A stretch of 10,095 nucleotides of DNA from an uncultured Kroppenstedtia sp. (GCA_959600065.1 CAUGKZ010000033.1:1-10095), one strand, 5' to 3'. Shown: positions 1 through 8,621, counted from the stretch's first letter. A program made the numbers and translations. The notes: generated by a model from the letters alone, not told the origin.

Positions 1-2285
1 TCGGAGACGGCATCGACTTCGATTTCTCTTCCTTGCAGATAGCGGTCGATCAGCACCGGGTGGCTGGGGTGGAGATGGACTGCTTCCGCCATGTAGTTCT
101 TCAGTTCATGCTCACTATCAACGATTTCCATCGCCCGTCCTCCCAACACATAAGAGGGTCGGACCAAGACAGGAAAGCCCAGCTTCCGGGCCGCCGCCAG
201 CGCCCCTTCTTCGGAAGTGACCGCCATGCCCGGTGGCTGGGGAATTCCCACTTCTCCCAATAGCCGTTCAAACTTTTTCCGATCCTCGGCGCGGTCAATC
301 GATTCCAGGTCGGTTCCCAAGAGGGGGACCCCCTGCTCCTTCAAATCTCGCGCCAAGTTGAGAGCCGTTTGTCCCCCGAACTGAACCACCACCCCCAGGG
401 GACGTTCCCTTTCGATGATGTTGAGGACGTCTTCGGTGTATAGAGGATCAAAGTAGAGGCGGTCGGAAATATTGAAATCCGTGGAAACCGTCTCGGGATT
501 GTTATTGATGATGACTGCCTCCATGCCGGCAGACCGAATCGCTTGGATGGCGTGAACAGTAGCGTAATCAAATTCCACCCCTTGTCCGATGCGAATCGGA
601 CCGGAACCGAGCACCACCACCCGGGGGGGATCCATCGCCACCTTTTCACCCCTTTTTTGCCCATAGGTGGAGTAATAGTAAGGAGGGGTCGTCTCAAATC
701 CTGTTGCACAGGTGTCCACGCTTTTGTAGACAGGACAGATACCCGCTTCCAGTCTCTGTCTCCGCACTTCGGACTCCTCCCGACCCGTCAGCCTGGTGAG
801 GGTCGCATCGGTCAGGCCACTTCCCTTTGCCTGTTCGATCCAGGACAAATCCCAGGTTTTCATGGCACTTAGTGCCTGCTCCAGATGGATGATCCCTTCT
901 ATCTTCCGCAGAAAGAAAGGAGCGATCTGGGTCCAGGTGTGAGCCTCTGTCACTGAACCGCCTCGGCGGAACCATTCCGCCAACAGGAACAGGCGCTCAT
1001 CATCAGGGACGGCCAGCCGTTTTTGCAACTCTTCCACCGGGATGTCCACCGCCTCTGGGAGTTGCAAGTGATCCACTCCGATCTCCAGAGAACGAACCGC
1101 CTTCAATAGGGACTCTTCCCAGGTCTGTCCGATGGCCATCACTTCTCCCGTCGCCTTCATCTGCGTCCCCAGCTTCCGATTAGCCCCTGCAAATTTGTCA
1201 AAAGGCCAACGGGGAATCTTGGTCACCACATAATCCAGTTCCGGTTCCAAAAGGGACCGGGTTTCTCCTGTCCCCTGATTGGAGATTTCGTCCAACTGGT
1301 AACCGATGGCGATTTTGGCAGTGATGCGGGCGATGGGAACCCCTGTCGCCTTGGAAGCCAGAGCACTGGAGCGGCTCACCCGAGGATTGACTTCAATCAC
1401 ATGATATTGAAGGCGGTCCGAATCGAGGGCAAACTGCACATTGCATCCGCCGCGAATATCCAAAGCACGAATGATTTTCAGGGCGGAGTTGTGCAACATC
1501 TGCTGCTCTCGCTGGGACAAGGTCTGGCTGGGAGCAAAAACGATGCTGTCCCCTGTGTGCACTCCGACGGGATCGAAATTCTCCATATGGCAGACCACGA
1601 CCGCCTGGTCCGCGGCATCCCGCATCACCTCATACTCGACTTCCTTCAGCCCGGCGATGCTCTCCTCAATCAGACACTGTCCGATGGGACTATGTTGAAT
1701 TCCGTTTTCCACCGTTTCCCGCAGTTCCGCTTCCGTTTCCGCCATCCCGCCGCCGGTACCGCCCAATGTATAAGCCGGGCGAACGATCACCGGAAAACCA
1801 GCCCTCTCAGCAAACCGAACCGCCTCCTCCACGGAGTGGACAATCTCACTGTCCGGAACCGGTTCCCCTATCTCATGCATCAGCTTGCGGAACTGCTCCC
1901 GGTCCTCGGCGCGGGTGATCGCTTGGAGGTCGGTTCCCAACAACCGCACCCCTTCCCGCTCCAAAACCCCGGCCTTTGCCAGTTCCACCGCCAGATTGAG
2001 AGCGGTCTGCCCCCCCAAGGTAGGCAACAGACCATCAGGACGTTCCTGACGGATCACCTGGGTGAGAAACTCAGAAGTCATCGGTTCGATGTACACCTTG
2101 TCCGCCACATCCGTGTCTGTCATGATCGTGGCCGGATTGCTGTTGACCAGGACCACCTCCACCCCCTCTTCGCGCAGGGATTGGCAGGCCTGGGTACCTG
2201 CATAATCAAACTCCGCCGCTTGGCCGATCACGATCGGACCGGAGCCGATCACCAGAATTTTTTTCAGCGTATGATCTTTAGGCAT
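1..2285 (-). CDS. carB: Carbamoyl-phosphate synthase large subunit (5' part; 3' end outside window)
   Basis: Makes carbamoyl phosphate from bicarbonate, ammonia passed from the glutaminase subunit CarA, and two ATP; this feeds PyrB in the cytoplasm. The frame is open from ATG at 2285 to the left edge, ~760 of the ~1070 codons usual for the family. Seen: the N-terminal nucleotide-fold motif GSGPIVIGQ (residues ~14-22), ATP-grasp motif [12 protein letters not shown] beginning near residue 169, [18 protein letters not shown] further on, then the start of the second synthetase half with [15 protein letters not shown] from ~556 and the [11 protein letters not shown] segment. Both halves align in one frame with no break, so the gene looks functional as far as seen. 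GGGAGGGG lies 7 nt before the ATG (2293-2300). Oddity: it is not preceded by carA; a 323-bp non-canonical gap separates it from pyrC. The symbol pyrAB is equally apt. Identification is firm; the missing C-terminus (allosteric domain) cannot be judged. Confidence 0.97.
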   Translation of the reverse strand, partial: MPKDHTLKKILVIGSGPIVIGQAAEFDYAGTQACQSLREEGVEVVLVNSNPATIMTDTDVADKVYIEPMTSEFLTQVIRQERPDGLLPTLGGQTALNLAVELAKAGVLEREGVRLLGTDLQAITRAEDREQFRKLMHEIGEPVPDSEIVHSVEEAVRFAERAGFPVIVRPAYTLGGTGGGMAETEAELRETVENGIQHSPIGQCLIEESIAGLKEVEYEVMRDAADQAVVVCHMENFDPVGVHTGDSIVFAPSQTLSQREQQMLHNSALKIIRALDIRGGCNVQFALDSDRLQYHVIEVNPRVSRSSALASKATGVPIARITAKIAIGYQLDEISNQGTGETRSLLEPELDYVVTKIPRWPFDKFAGANRKLGTQMKATGEVMAIGQTWEESLLKAVRSLEIGVDHLQLPEAVDIPVEELQKRLAVPDDERLFLLAEWFRRGGSVTEAHTWTQIAPFFLRKIEGIIHLEQALSAMKTWDLSWIEQAKGSGLTDATLTRLTGREESEVRRQRLEAGICPVYKSVDTCATGFETTPPYYYSTYGQKRGEKVAMDPPRVVVLGSGPIRIGQGVEFDYATVHAIQAIRSAGMEAVIINNNPETVSTDFNISDRLYFDPLYTEDVLNIIERERPLGVVVQFGGQTALNLARDLKEQGVPLLGTDLESIDRAEDRKKFERLLGEVGIPQPPGMAVTSEEGALAAARKLGFPVLVRPSYVLGGRAMEIVDSEHELKNYMAEAVHLHPSHPVLIDRYLQGREIEVDAVS

Positions 2286-2409
2286 GTGCTGTCCCCTCCC
2301 AAAAATTCGTGGACATCTTAGCAGCTTCCATCTTGGACACAGAGCTGTTCATTAACCCATAAAGTGGATAATAGACGAAACGATCTTTTCGCTCTTCCCA
2401 TGCTCCCAT
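2278..2409 (-). pseudogene. 43-codon frame, repeat-derived at its start, possibly ending in a carA 3' remnant
   Basis: A frame starts at ATG 2409 inside repeat copy 1 and ends with TAA at 2278-2280, overlapping the carB start by 8 nt. The first ~22 codons (beginning MGAWEERKDRF) are repeat sequence. The last ~20 (ending NFWEGTAHA) are unique DNA. In Bacilli carA lies directly upstream of carB and often overlaps it, so the unique tail could be the last codons of an otherwise deleted carA. I do not recognise the tail as CarA, and no glutaminase motif (such as a GVCLGHQ-type nucleophile elbow) is present. No convincing ribosome binding site precedes the ATG. It could equally be a chance frame. 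The class 'pseudogene' is inference. Confidence 0.25.
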
Positions 2410-2434
2410 CGTAAAATATCGTTTGAGGGGACGG
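2344..2434. repeat. Dispersed ~90-bp repeat, copy 1 (in the carA position)
   Basis: Matches copy 2 (9646-9740) in the same orientation. Identical blocks include CCATAAAGTGGAT, TTTCGCTCTTCCCAT and AAAATATCGTTTGAG, with small indels between; by eye well over two thirds of positions agree. On the minus strand AAACGAT (from 2423) and ATCGTTT (from ~2383) can form the base of a stem around the conserved ATGGGAAGAGCGAA block. Just beyond it GGACGGA (2429-2435) pairs with TCCGTCC (2445-2451). The copy sits between pyrC and carB. Its nature (REP-like element, MITE, structured RNA) is not known to me. Confidence 0.8.
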
Positions 2435-2608
2435 AAAAGTCATCTCCGTCCGACCCGTCTGTCGGGATTTGATATTCGCTAGCCATCGCGGTAAGAATTT
2501 CCCCGCAATCAAATGCTCCTCTTTATCTCGTCGGTATGGAAAATTCCTTTACCCCCTTTGTCCCCTTCCCCCATCAACTCCTCTGACTTCCCCCTGTGTT
2601 CGCGATGT
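2435..2608. other. Rest of the pyrC-carB gap: no recognisable gene
   Basis: After the pyrC stop the minus strand carries purine-rich sequence, including AGAGGAG followed closely by TTGATG near 2570-2580. This resembles a ribosome binding site but leads only into a 21-codon frame with no CarA resemblance. Two small dyads occur: GGACGGA/TCCGTCC (2429-2451) and CCGAC/GTCGG (~2450-2465). Neither is followed by a T-run, so I do not call a terminator. A TTG-started 64-codon frame at 2318-2512 crosses the repeat and resembles nothing. The stretch is where carA would be expected. Confidence 0.6.
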
Positions 2609-3904
2609 TCACCCTAGCTCCGGATCCCTGTAAATGATCTCCCCCGCTCTCAGAGTGATCACTGGCCACCCTTTCAACTTCCATCCTATAAAAGGAGTGT
2701 TTTTCCCTTTGGAAGCAAACTCTTGCGGGTTCACGACACGCTCTGCCGCCAGATCCACCACCGTCAGATCGGCGATCCCACCCTCTTTCAGCACACCCCA
2801 GGGGAGACCAAAGGCACGGGCCGGGAATCGGGTCATCCGCTCCACTAGTTGAGCCAGGGTCAGCTCTCCTGTCAACACCAAGTGGGTGTACAACAGGGGA
2901 AAAGCGGTCTCCAGACCTACGATCCCAAAAGGAGCTTCCCGGATCTCTTTTCTTTTCTCCTCCGCCGTATGAGGGGCATGGTCTGTGGCGATAAAATCAA
3001 TGGTTCCGTCCTTCAGTCCTTGAATCAAAGCCTCCCGATCCTGGGAAGATCGGAGCGGCGGATTCATCTTGAACAGCGGATCCGGCCCTGGAATATCTTC
3101 CTCACACAATATCAGATGATGGGGGGTCACCTCGGCGGTCACCCGCTGTCCCCTAGCTTTCGCTTCCCGTACCAGCCGGAGGGAAGACTCTGCACTGATA
3201 TGACAGACATGGTAATGGACTCCGGTATCTTCCGCCAACAAGAGATCCCGACCCACATGGATCGATTCTGCTTCCCCCGGAATCCCCGGCAGATCGTGGC
3301 GGCGGGCGAAATCTCCGTCGTGGACGCAGGCGCCGGGGACCAGCAAATCTTCCTCTTCACAGTGGGCTACCACCGGAAGGTCGACAAGGGCAGCACGGCG
3401 CATCGCTGCCTTCATCACCCGCGGGCTCTGCACCCCTACTCCGTCGTCGGAGACCGCCAACGCCCCTGCTTCCTTCAGCCCCGCCATATCGGTCAACTCA
3501 CTTCCCGAGGAAGCTTGGGTGATTGCGGCGATAGGTAGCACACGTACCCCGCACCCCTGTCGCTCATTCATCTGAAGAATCCGACGAACTCCAGCGGGGG
3601 TATCCGTTACCGGCCGGGTATTAGGCATGCAGGCGACCGTGGTATAACCTCCCCGTGCCGCCGCTTGGGTACCGGTGGCGATCGTCTCCTTCTCCTCCCA
3701 GCCGGGCTCCCGCAAGTGAATATGCAGATCGATCAGGCCTGGAATGACCAGTTTATCAGCCAAATCCAGCACTTCATCGGCTTCTCCTAGCAGGTCTCCT
3801 CCGATTCGCTCCACTTTTCCCTCCCGCAGTCTTACATCAGCGGTATACCTGGCGCCAGTGGCAAAATCCAGTAGCTGACCGTTTTTTAAAAGCATAGTTT
3901 TCAT
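2609..3904 (-). CDS. pyrC: Dihydroorotase, class I
   Basis: Cyclises N-carbamoyl-aspartate to dihydroorotate, the third step of pyrimidine synthesis, as a cytoplasmic zinc amidohydrolase. At 431 aa it matches the usual class I length. Seen: the metal-binding LIDLHIHLREPGWE (His61, His63), ACMPNTRPVTD substrate segment near 91-101, VSDDGVGV (Asp153/154), VVAHCEE (His181), CHISA (His235), and IATDHAPHT with catalytic Asp308. The gene therefore looks intact to its C-terminal ELG. The start is ATG 3904, preceded by GAAGGAGG inside the end of pyrB; the frame is open further upstream (to 3976) but only through pyrB codons. pyrB stops 1 nt before, so the two are likely translationally coupled. Expression is governed by the attenuator before pyrB. 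Downstream, the expected carA is absent. Confidence 0.97.
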   Translation of the reverse strand: MKTMLLKNGQLLDFATGARYTADVRLREGKVERIGGDLLGEADEVLDLADKLVIPGLIDLHIHLREPGWEEKETIATGTQAAARGGYTTVACMPNTRPVTDTPAGVRRILQMNERQGCGVRVLPIAAITQASSGSELTDMAGLKEAGALAVSDDGVGVQSPRVMKAAMRRAALVDLPVVAHCEEEDLLVPGACVHDGDFARRHDLPGIPGEAESIHVGRDLLLAEDTGVHYHVCHISAESSLRLVREAKARGQRVTAEVTPHHLILCEEDIPGPDPLFKMNPPLRSSQDREALIQGLKDGTIDFIATDHAPHTAEEKRKEIREAPFGIVGLETAFPLLYTHLVLTGELTLAQLVERMTRFPARAFGLPWGVLKEGGIADLTVVDLAAERVVNPQEFASKGKNTPFIGWKLKGWPVITLRAGEIIYRDPELG

Positions 3905-3905
3905 T

Positions 3906-4823
3906 TTACAAACCTCCTTCGATGGCTCGTTCCAATACTGCCATCCGGATCCAGACTCCGTTTTCCACCTGATCAAAAATTTTGGACCGGGGATGCTCCA
4001 CCAGTTGCCCGTCGATTTCCACTCCCCGGTTGACAGGACCGGGATGAAGGATCACCCCATGGGCAGGCATTCTCTCCAACCGCTCCGAGGTGAGGCCGAA
4101 TTGTCTGTGGTAATCTGCCGGTGAAGTGAACAATTCTTCTTGGTGTCGCTCCAGCTGAATCCGCAGCAACATCACCGCATCGGCTTGCCGCAGTGCCTCA
4201 TCCAAAGGCAGGTACGGGGCCTCCTGCTCCAACGCTGGATCTCGCATCGACTCTGGACCACTCAACACCGGCTGGGCGCCAAAGGCCCGCAACGCACACA
4301 GGTTGGACCGGGCCACCCGGCTGTGGCGCAAATCTCCCACAATTGCCACTAACAAACCAGATAAAGCGCCAAAGTGTTGATAGAGGGTGTACAGATCCAG
4401 CAAGGCCTGGGTAGGGTGACCGCCTTCCCCTTCCCCCGCATTCACTAGAGCTATCCCAGGGGAGCGCTTCACCATCTCCGCCAATAGCCCCCCGCCGGAG
4501 TGACGGATAACCGCCACATCCACCCCGACAGCGGACAGGGTGCGAAGAGTGTCATAGAAGGACTCCCCCTTGACTGAACTGGAGCGCCCTTCATCCAAAC
4601 ACAGCACCTCCATCCCCAACTTTCGCTCCGCCACTTCAAAGGAGAGACGCGTCCGCGTGCTGGGTTCAAAGAACAAGTTGGCGGCTAACCGCCCCTCATA
4701 TCCTCCTCTGTGGGCGGGAGAGCGGCGAAAGATGCTCGCCCGTTCAAACAACGCCTCCATCTCCCCCCGAGTCAGTTCCGTGTCGATCAGGTGGCCAGTT
4801 TGACCGGTTTGGATTTGAATCAT
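3906..4823 (-). CDS. pyrB: Aspartate carbamoyltransferase catalytic subunit
   Basis: Joins carbamoyl phosphate and aspartate to form carbamoyl-aspartate, the second pyrimidine step. At 305 aa it matches the trimeric, regulatory-subunit-free Bacillus type; no pyrI is nearby. Seen in order: FFEPSTRTRLSFE (phosphate-binding STRT 55-58), Lys85 in the mobile-loop KGES, HPTQALLDLYT (136-146), GDLRHSRVARSN (163-174), MLLRIQLER (218-226) and HPGPVNRGVEI (260-270). All key residues are present. The start is ATG 4823, preceded by AAGGAGGGG. The frame is open upstream to 4943, but those codons lie in the attenuator hairpins. It is preceded by its own PyrR-type attenuator and followed after 1 nt by pyrC. 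Confidence 0.97.
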   Translation of the reverse strand: MIQIQTGQTGHLIDTELTRGEMEALFERASIFRRSPAHRGGYEGRLAANLFFEPSTRTRLSFEVAERKLGMEVLCLDEGRSSSVKGESFYDTLRTLSAVGVDVAVIRHSGGGLLAEMVKRSPGIALVNAGEGEGGHPTQALLDLYTLYQHFGALSGLLVAIVGDLRHSRVARSNLCALRAFGAQPVLSGPESMRDPALEQEAPYLPLDEALRQADAVMLLRIQLERHQEELFTSPADYHRQFGLTSERLERMPAHGVILHPGPVNRGVEIDGQLVEHPRSKIFDQVENGVWIRMAVLERAIEGGL

Positions 4824-4844
4824 GGGAACCCCTCCTTTAGTAAT

Positions 4845-4869
4845 AAAAAGCTCCTTCCTAGGGAAGGAG
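4845..4869 (-). terminator. Intrinsic terminator of the pyrB attenuator
   Basis: On the minus strand CTCCTTCC (4862-4869), a 3-nt loop and GGAAGGAG (4851-4858) form an 8-bp stem, followed by C and TTTTT (4845-4849). It lies ~20 nt before the pyrB ATG and downstream of a PyrR-binding hairpin, the layout of a PyrR-controlled conditional terminator. When PyrR-UMP holds the upstream hairpin this stem can form and stop transcription into pyrB. Confidence 0.9.
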
Positions 4870-4927
4870 TCGAGGATGTAAGCAGGTCTCAGCCCGGCCG
4901 GGCAAGGCCCGACCCATCCAAACACTT

Positions 4928-4953
4928 CCTTCCACAGCCTCACGGGGCTGGAT
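4928..4953 (-). promoter_or_regulatory. PyrR-binding RNA hairpin before pyrB
   Basis: The minus-strand RNA carries AGCC-CCGUGA-GGCU, a four-pair upper stem with a hexaloop fitting the known PyrR-binding loop pattern (CNGNGA), preceded by the conserved CCUUUAA segment and followed by GUGGAAGG. It sits in the pyrP-pyrB gap, upstream of the terminator at 4845-4869. It pairs with the sites at 6440 and 7098 as the third copy of the control element in this operon. Confidence 0.9.
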
Positions 4954-4980
4954 TTAAAGGTTGTGCTTCATATTCAGTGA

Positions 4981-6345
4981 TCAGGCAGCGGGAGTGGTCA
5001 CCTCCGGCTTTCCCTTGTCTTCCCTGGAAGGGGGCAGGATCAGGTTGAGCAGAATCCCGGTGAGGGTGGCCAGTGCCATCCCTTCTACTTCAAAATTGAG
5101 ACCCGTAAATTTGAGGGCCGCCCCGCCGACACCGATGACGAGTACTACTGAGGCGATCACCAGATTTCGTTTATCATCGAAGTCCGTCCGGTTTTCCACC
5201 AGCATCCGCAGACCGGCAGAGGCGATGATCCCGAAGAGCAGAATGGAGACCCCGCCCATCACCGGTGTGGGGATGGTGGAGATCAAGGCGGACAATTTTC
5301 CGATGAAGGAGAAACTGATGGCGATGACTGCCGCCCCTCCGATGACCCAGACGCTGAAGATGCGAGTGATGGCCATGACGCCGATGTTTTCTCCGTAGGT
5401 GGTATTGGGCGGTCCACCGAACAGAGAGGCAATGGAGGTAGCCACGCCGTCTCCCATTAAGGAGCGATGCAATCCAGGATCGTGGGTCAAATCCCGACCC
5501 ATAATGTCACTGGTAACCATCAAGTGACCAATGTGTTCGGCCAGCGTCACCAAGGCGACAGGGAGGATCACCAGGGCCGCTGTCCAGGAGACTTCCGGTG
5601 TCGTAAATTGAGGCAGGGCGAACCAAGGCGCTTCCCGGACTGGGGAGAGATCTACCATCCCGGCGGCCAGGGCGGTCAGATAGCCACCAACAACCCCTAA
5701 CAAAACCGGAATCAGATTGAGAAAGCCCCGCAAGAACAGATTGGCGATCACTGCAATCGCCAACGTGGCCAGAGCAACGCCGAAGTGTGGCAGCGAATAT
5801 ACTTTCAGTGTGACGGTGCCTGCCTCTTCATCGATGCTTTCCACTTGGCCGGGAAGCGCCTGAAAATCTTTCACATCCTCCGGCAAGGCCTGGGTGATCT
5901 GATGAGTACTAGCCATGTCCACAGCGGTTCCTGCCAGAGACAAGCCGATGACAATCACCACCGAACCGATCACCACTGGCGGCAACATCTGATGCAACCA
6001 GTCCGATCCGAAACGGGTAATGATCAGGGCAACCGCCCCGTAAACTAAACCGGCTAGAAAACATCCGAAGAGCGCAGCTCCCACCCCTTCGTTCGTTGAC
6101 ACACTGATGATCGGAACGATGAAGGCGAAGGAGGAACCCAGGTAAGCCGGGATTTTTCCCCGTGTGATGATCAAGTAGGCGAGAGTCCCCACCCCGCTGG
6201 ACAAAAGGGCGACGGCTGGTTGCAATCCTGTCAATAACGGGACCAGGATCGTCGAACCAAACATGGCGAACAGATGTTGCAGACTGAGGGCGATCCATTT
6301 CCATGCTTTCGGCTTTTCGTGTACATCGAGAACTATGTTTTTCAC
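4981..6345 (-). CDS. pyrP: Uracil permease (uracil:proton symporter, NAT/NCS2 family)
   Basis: Imports uracil for salvage across the cytoplasmic membrane. At 454 aa it has many hydrophobic segments, typical of the 14-helix UraA fold. Seen: QHLFAMFGSTILVP near the N-terminus, IPAYLGSSFAFI (65-76), EHIGH with Glu270 and TTYGENIG with Glu319, which correspond to the two uracil-binding glutamates of E. coli UraA. The start is GTG 6345 with AAAGGAGGAAA upstream; the cytosolic tail KNIVLDVHEKPK follows. A polar segment at ~148-185 (QITQALPEDVKDFQALPGQV onward) between hydrophobic stretches looks like an enlarged outside loop. It lies between pyrR and pyrB with a PyrR attenuator on each side. Confidence 0.96.
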   Translation of the reverse strand: MKNIVLDVHEKPKAWKWIALSLQHLFAMFGSTILVPLLTGLQPAVALLSSGVGTLAYLIITRGKIPAYLGSSFAFIVPIISVSTNEGVGAALFGCFLAGLVYGAVALIITRFGSDWLHQMLPPVVIGSVVIVIGLSLAGTAVDMASTHQITQALPEDVKDFQALPGQVESIDEEAGTVTLKVYSLPHFGVALATLAIAVIANLFLRGFLNLIPVLLGVVGGYLTALAAGMVDLSPVREAPWFALPQFTTPEVSWTAALVILPVALVTLAEHIGHLMVTSDIMGRDLTHDPGLHRSLMGDGVATSIASLFGGPPNTTYGENIGVMAITRIFSVWVIGGAAVIAISFSFIGKLSALISTIPTPVMGGVSILLFGIIASAGLRMLVENRTDFDDKRNLVIASVVLVIGVGGAALKFTGLNFEVEGMALATLTGILLNLILPPSREDKGKPEVTTPAA

Positions 6346-6368
6346 GCTGTTTCCTCCTTTTCCGCATT

Positions 6369-6398
6369 AAAAAACCTCTCCGTCTACCGACAGAGAGG
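6369..6398 (-). terminator. Intrinsic terminator of the pyrP attenuator
   Basis: On the minus strand CCTCTCTGTC (6389-6398), a 4-nt loop and GACGGAGAGG (6375-6384) form a 10-bp stem with one wobble, followed directly by TTTTTT (6369-6374). It ends ~23 nt before the pyrP start. Together with the hairpin at 6440-6466 it makes the pyrR-pyrP intercistronic attenuator. Confidence 0.92.
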
Positions 6399-6439
6399 TG
6401 GATCCTCGTGCGCATTCCAAAGCACACCAGGTACCGCCG

Positions 6440-6466
6440 CCTCTTGTCGGTCTCACGGGACCGCCT
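6440..6466 (-). promoter_or_regulatory. PyrR-binding RNA hairpin before pyrP
   Basis: The minus-strand RNA reads GGUC-CCGUGA-GACC, a four-pair stem with a PyrR-type hexaloop, flanked upstream by CCCUUUAA and downstream by GACAAGAGG. Relative to the other two sites the stem pairs change but stay complementary (A-U to G-C, U-G to U-A), as expected of a selected RNA structure. It lies just after the pyrR stop. Confidence 0.88.
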
Positions 6467-6484
6467 TAAAGGGCGAACATCCTT

Positions 6485-7120
<636 letters not shown>

Positions 7121-7146
7121 TTAAAGGTTCCTGTTCAATTGCTACC

Positions 7147-7175
7147 ATTATGGGGGATGAGCAATTGATTGTCAA
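7147..7175 (-). promoter_or_regulatory. Sigma-A-type promoter of the pyr operon
   Basis: A perfect -35 TTGACA (7170-7175) is separated by 17 nt from -10 CATAAT (7147-7152, five of six consensus bases). It lies in the short gap between the rluD-like stop and the PyrR leader. A start near 7140 would place the PyrR-binding loop early in the transcript, as in B. subtilis. Confidence 0.9.
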
Positions 7176-7182
7176 TGCCAAA

Positions 7183-8115
7183 TTATAGGGACTCCCGCCG
7201 AAATCCCGCCACCAGGGACTGCATGTCCTCTGGCATCTCCACTTCTCGACAGATTCGCTCCCCAGTTCGGGGATGATCAAATCCGAGTAGGCGTGCATGA
7301 AGGGCTTGTCCCTTGATGGGAAAAGTATGAGAACGATGGCTGTAGATCGGATCTCCCACCAGCGGATGGCCAATCGATTTCATATGGACACGAATCTGAT
7401 GCGTACGTCCAGTCTCCAATCGACATCGGATCCATGTAGCTCTGGAAAATCGCTCGATCACTTCAAAATGGGTAACAGCCGCTTTTCCGTGGCTGTGTTC
7501 CACCGCCATCCGCTTGCGATCATGGGGGTCCCGACCGATAGGAGCGTCCACGGTCCCGCGGTCATGGGGAATATTCCCTTGAACCAAAGCCGTATATTCC
7601 CGATCCACCGTATGATTCTTCAATTGGGTGACCAAAGAACGATGAGCCGCATCATTTTTGGCAACCATGATCAACCCGGAGGTATCCTTGTCAATACGGT
7701 GTACAATCCCTGGCCGCAATTCTCCGCCGATCCTGGACAGGTGGTCACAATGGGCCAACAAGGCATTGACCAGGGTGCCTGAGGGGTTTCCTGGAGCAGG
7801 ATGGACCACCATGCCCCGAGGCTTGTTCACCACCATCACATCCCCGTCCTCAAAAACCACCTCCAGCGGAAGCGCTTCCGGTTTCACTTCTGGCTCTTCT
7901 GGCGGCGGGACGGTTACCTCCACCTGCTCACCACTCTGTAAGCGATAGTTGCTTTTTACCAACCGGCCCTCCACTCGGACCCGATGTTCCCGAATCCATG
8001 ATTGGACGACCATGCGGGACCAATCCGCTTCTTTTCCCGCCAGAAATTTATCTACCCGTTCGCCGCGATCGGACTCCTCCACTTGCCAGGAATGAATCTC
8101 TCCTTCGGCAGTCAT
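7183..8115 (-). CDS. RluA/RluD-family pseudouridine synthase with S4 domain
   Basis: Isomerises uridine to pseudouridine in RNA, probably 23S rRNA; the exact target cannot be read from sequence. At 310 aa it matches the Bacillus YlyB/RluD group. Seen: an N-terminal S4 RNA-binding domain (~17-70, with RVDKFLAG and RVRVEGRLVKSNYRL), VVNKPRGMVVHP (~95-106), the catalytic motif HRIDKDTSGL with Asp142, REYTALV, and the C-terminal GRTHQIRVHM motif. The ATG at 8115 overlaps the lspA stop (TGATG), with GGAGG 7 nt before; the two are co-transcribed. The same lspA-ylyB-pyrR order occurs in B. subtilis, which supports orthology with ylyB. No terminator is seen after the stop; the pyr promoter follows at once. 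Confidence 0.95.
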   Translation of the reverse strand: MTAEGEIHSWQVEESDRGERVDKFLAGKEADWSRMVVQSWIREHRVRVEGRLVKSNYRLQSGEQVEVTVPPPEEPEVKPEALPLEVVFEDGDVMVVNKPRGMVVHPAPGNPSGTLVNALLAHCDHLSRIGGELRPGIVHRIDKDTSGLIMVAKNDAAHRSLVTQLKNHTVDREYTALVQGNIPHDRGTVDAPIGRDPHDRKRMAVEHSHGKAAVTHFEVIERFSRATWIRCRLETGRTHQIRVHMKSIGHPLVGDPIYSHRSHTFPIKGQALHARLLGFDHPRTGERICREVEMPEDMQSLVAGFRRESL

Positions 8116-8621
8116 CAGAGATCCTCCGCACCTTTCGCGAGGGGCTCCTCTTTTTCCTCGGGTTGCCGCAGAGTATAGAGGAGCATGATGCCGACACCTA
8201 CTACAATGGAGGAATCCGCCACATTAAAGATCGGGTAATGAATCCATCGGAAGTCAAGGAAGTCCACCACTTCACCCCACCGGATTCGATCCAGCAGATT
8301 TCCCAAAGCCCCTCCAAGAATCAGGGCAAGGGACCAGGACAGAAGGGGCTGACTCTTTTTCAACCGGACGAGATAAACCAAAATCCCCACCACGACCAAC
8401 ACAGTAACCAAGATAAACAGCCACTGTTGATTCTCCAGAATCCCGAAAGCTGCCCCGCGATTCCGATGAGAGGTGATATGAAAGACATCTTCCCACAAGG
8501 GGATGGTCTGATAAAGGTCCATTTTGTGAACAACCAGCCATTTTGTCCATTGGTCCAAGGCCAGAATGACAAATGCAACAAGAATGTATCTGAATATGGT
8601 TGGCTCCCCCTTCACCGACAT
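8115..8621 (-). CDS. lspA: Lipoprotein signal peptidase (signal peptidase II)
   Basis: A membrane aspartyl protease that removes signal peptides from diacylglyceryl-modified prolipoproteins. With ATG 8621 it is 168 aa and has four hydrophobic segments (~10-30, 66-86, 96-112, 134-152). Seen: ALDQWTKWLV after helix 1, RNRGAAFGI, GNLLDRIRWGEVVDFLDF with catalytic Asp120, and FNVADSSI with catalytic Asp136. The start is uncertain. The frame is open up to a GTG at 8648, but a promoter -10 element lies right there. ATG 8621 has only a weak ribosome site (GGAAGAAGA). The strongest site, AGGGGGAG (8603-8610), is 5 nt before an ATA codon at 8597, where most relatives would begin (IFRYILVAF). It shares 1 nt with the downstream rluD-like gene. 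Confidence 0.95.
   Translation of the reverse strand: MSVKGEPTIFRYILVAFVILALDQWTKWLVVHKMDLYQTIPLWEDVFHITSHRNRGAAFGILENQQWLFILVTVLVVVGILVYLVRLKKSQPLLSWSLALILGGALGNLLDRIRWGEVVDFLDFRWIHYPIFNVADSSIVVGVGIMLLYTLRQPEEKEEPLAKGAEDL

Noticed and set aside
1401..2321. 306-codon open frame on the plus strand
   Set aside because: It lies wholly antisense to carB, whose protein motifs are unmistakable; the translation has no family pattern.
2318..2512. 64-codon minus-strand frame as a carA fragment
   Set aside because: TTG start, no CarA or glutaminase motif, and it is mainly repeat sequence.
2849..3538. 229-codon plus-strand frame
   Set aside because: Antisense shadow of pyrC in GC-rich codons.
4824..4943. 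Upstream extension of pyrB by 40 codons
   Set aside because: The codons fall in the attenuator hairpins; the family N-terminus and a good ribosome site are at 4823.
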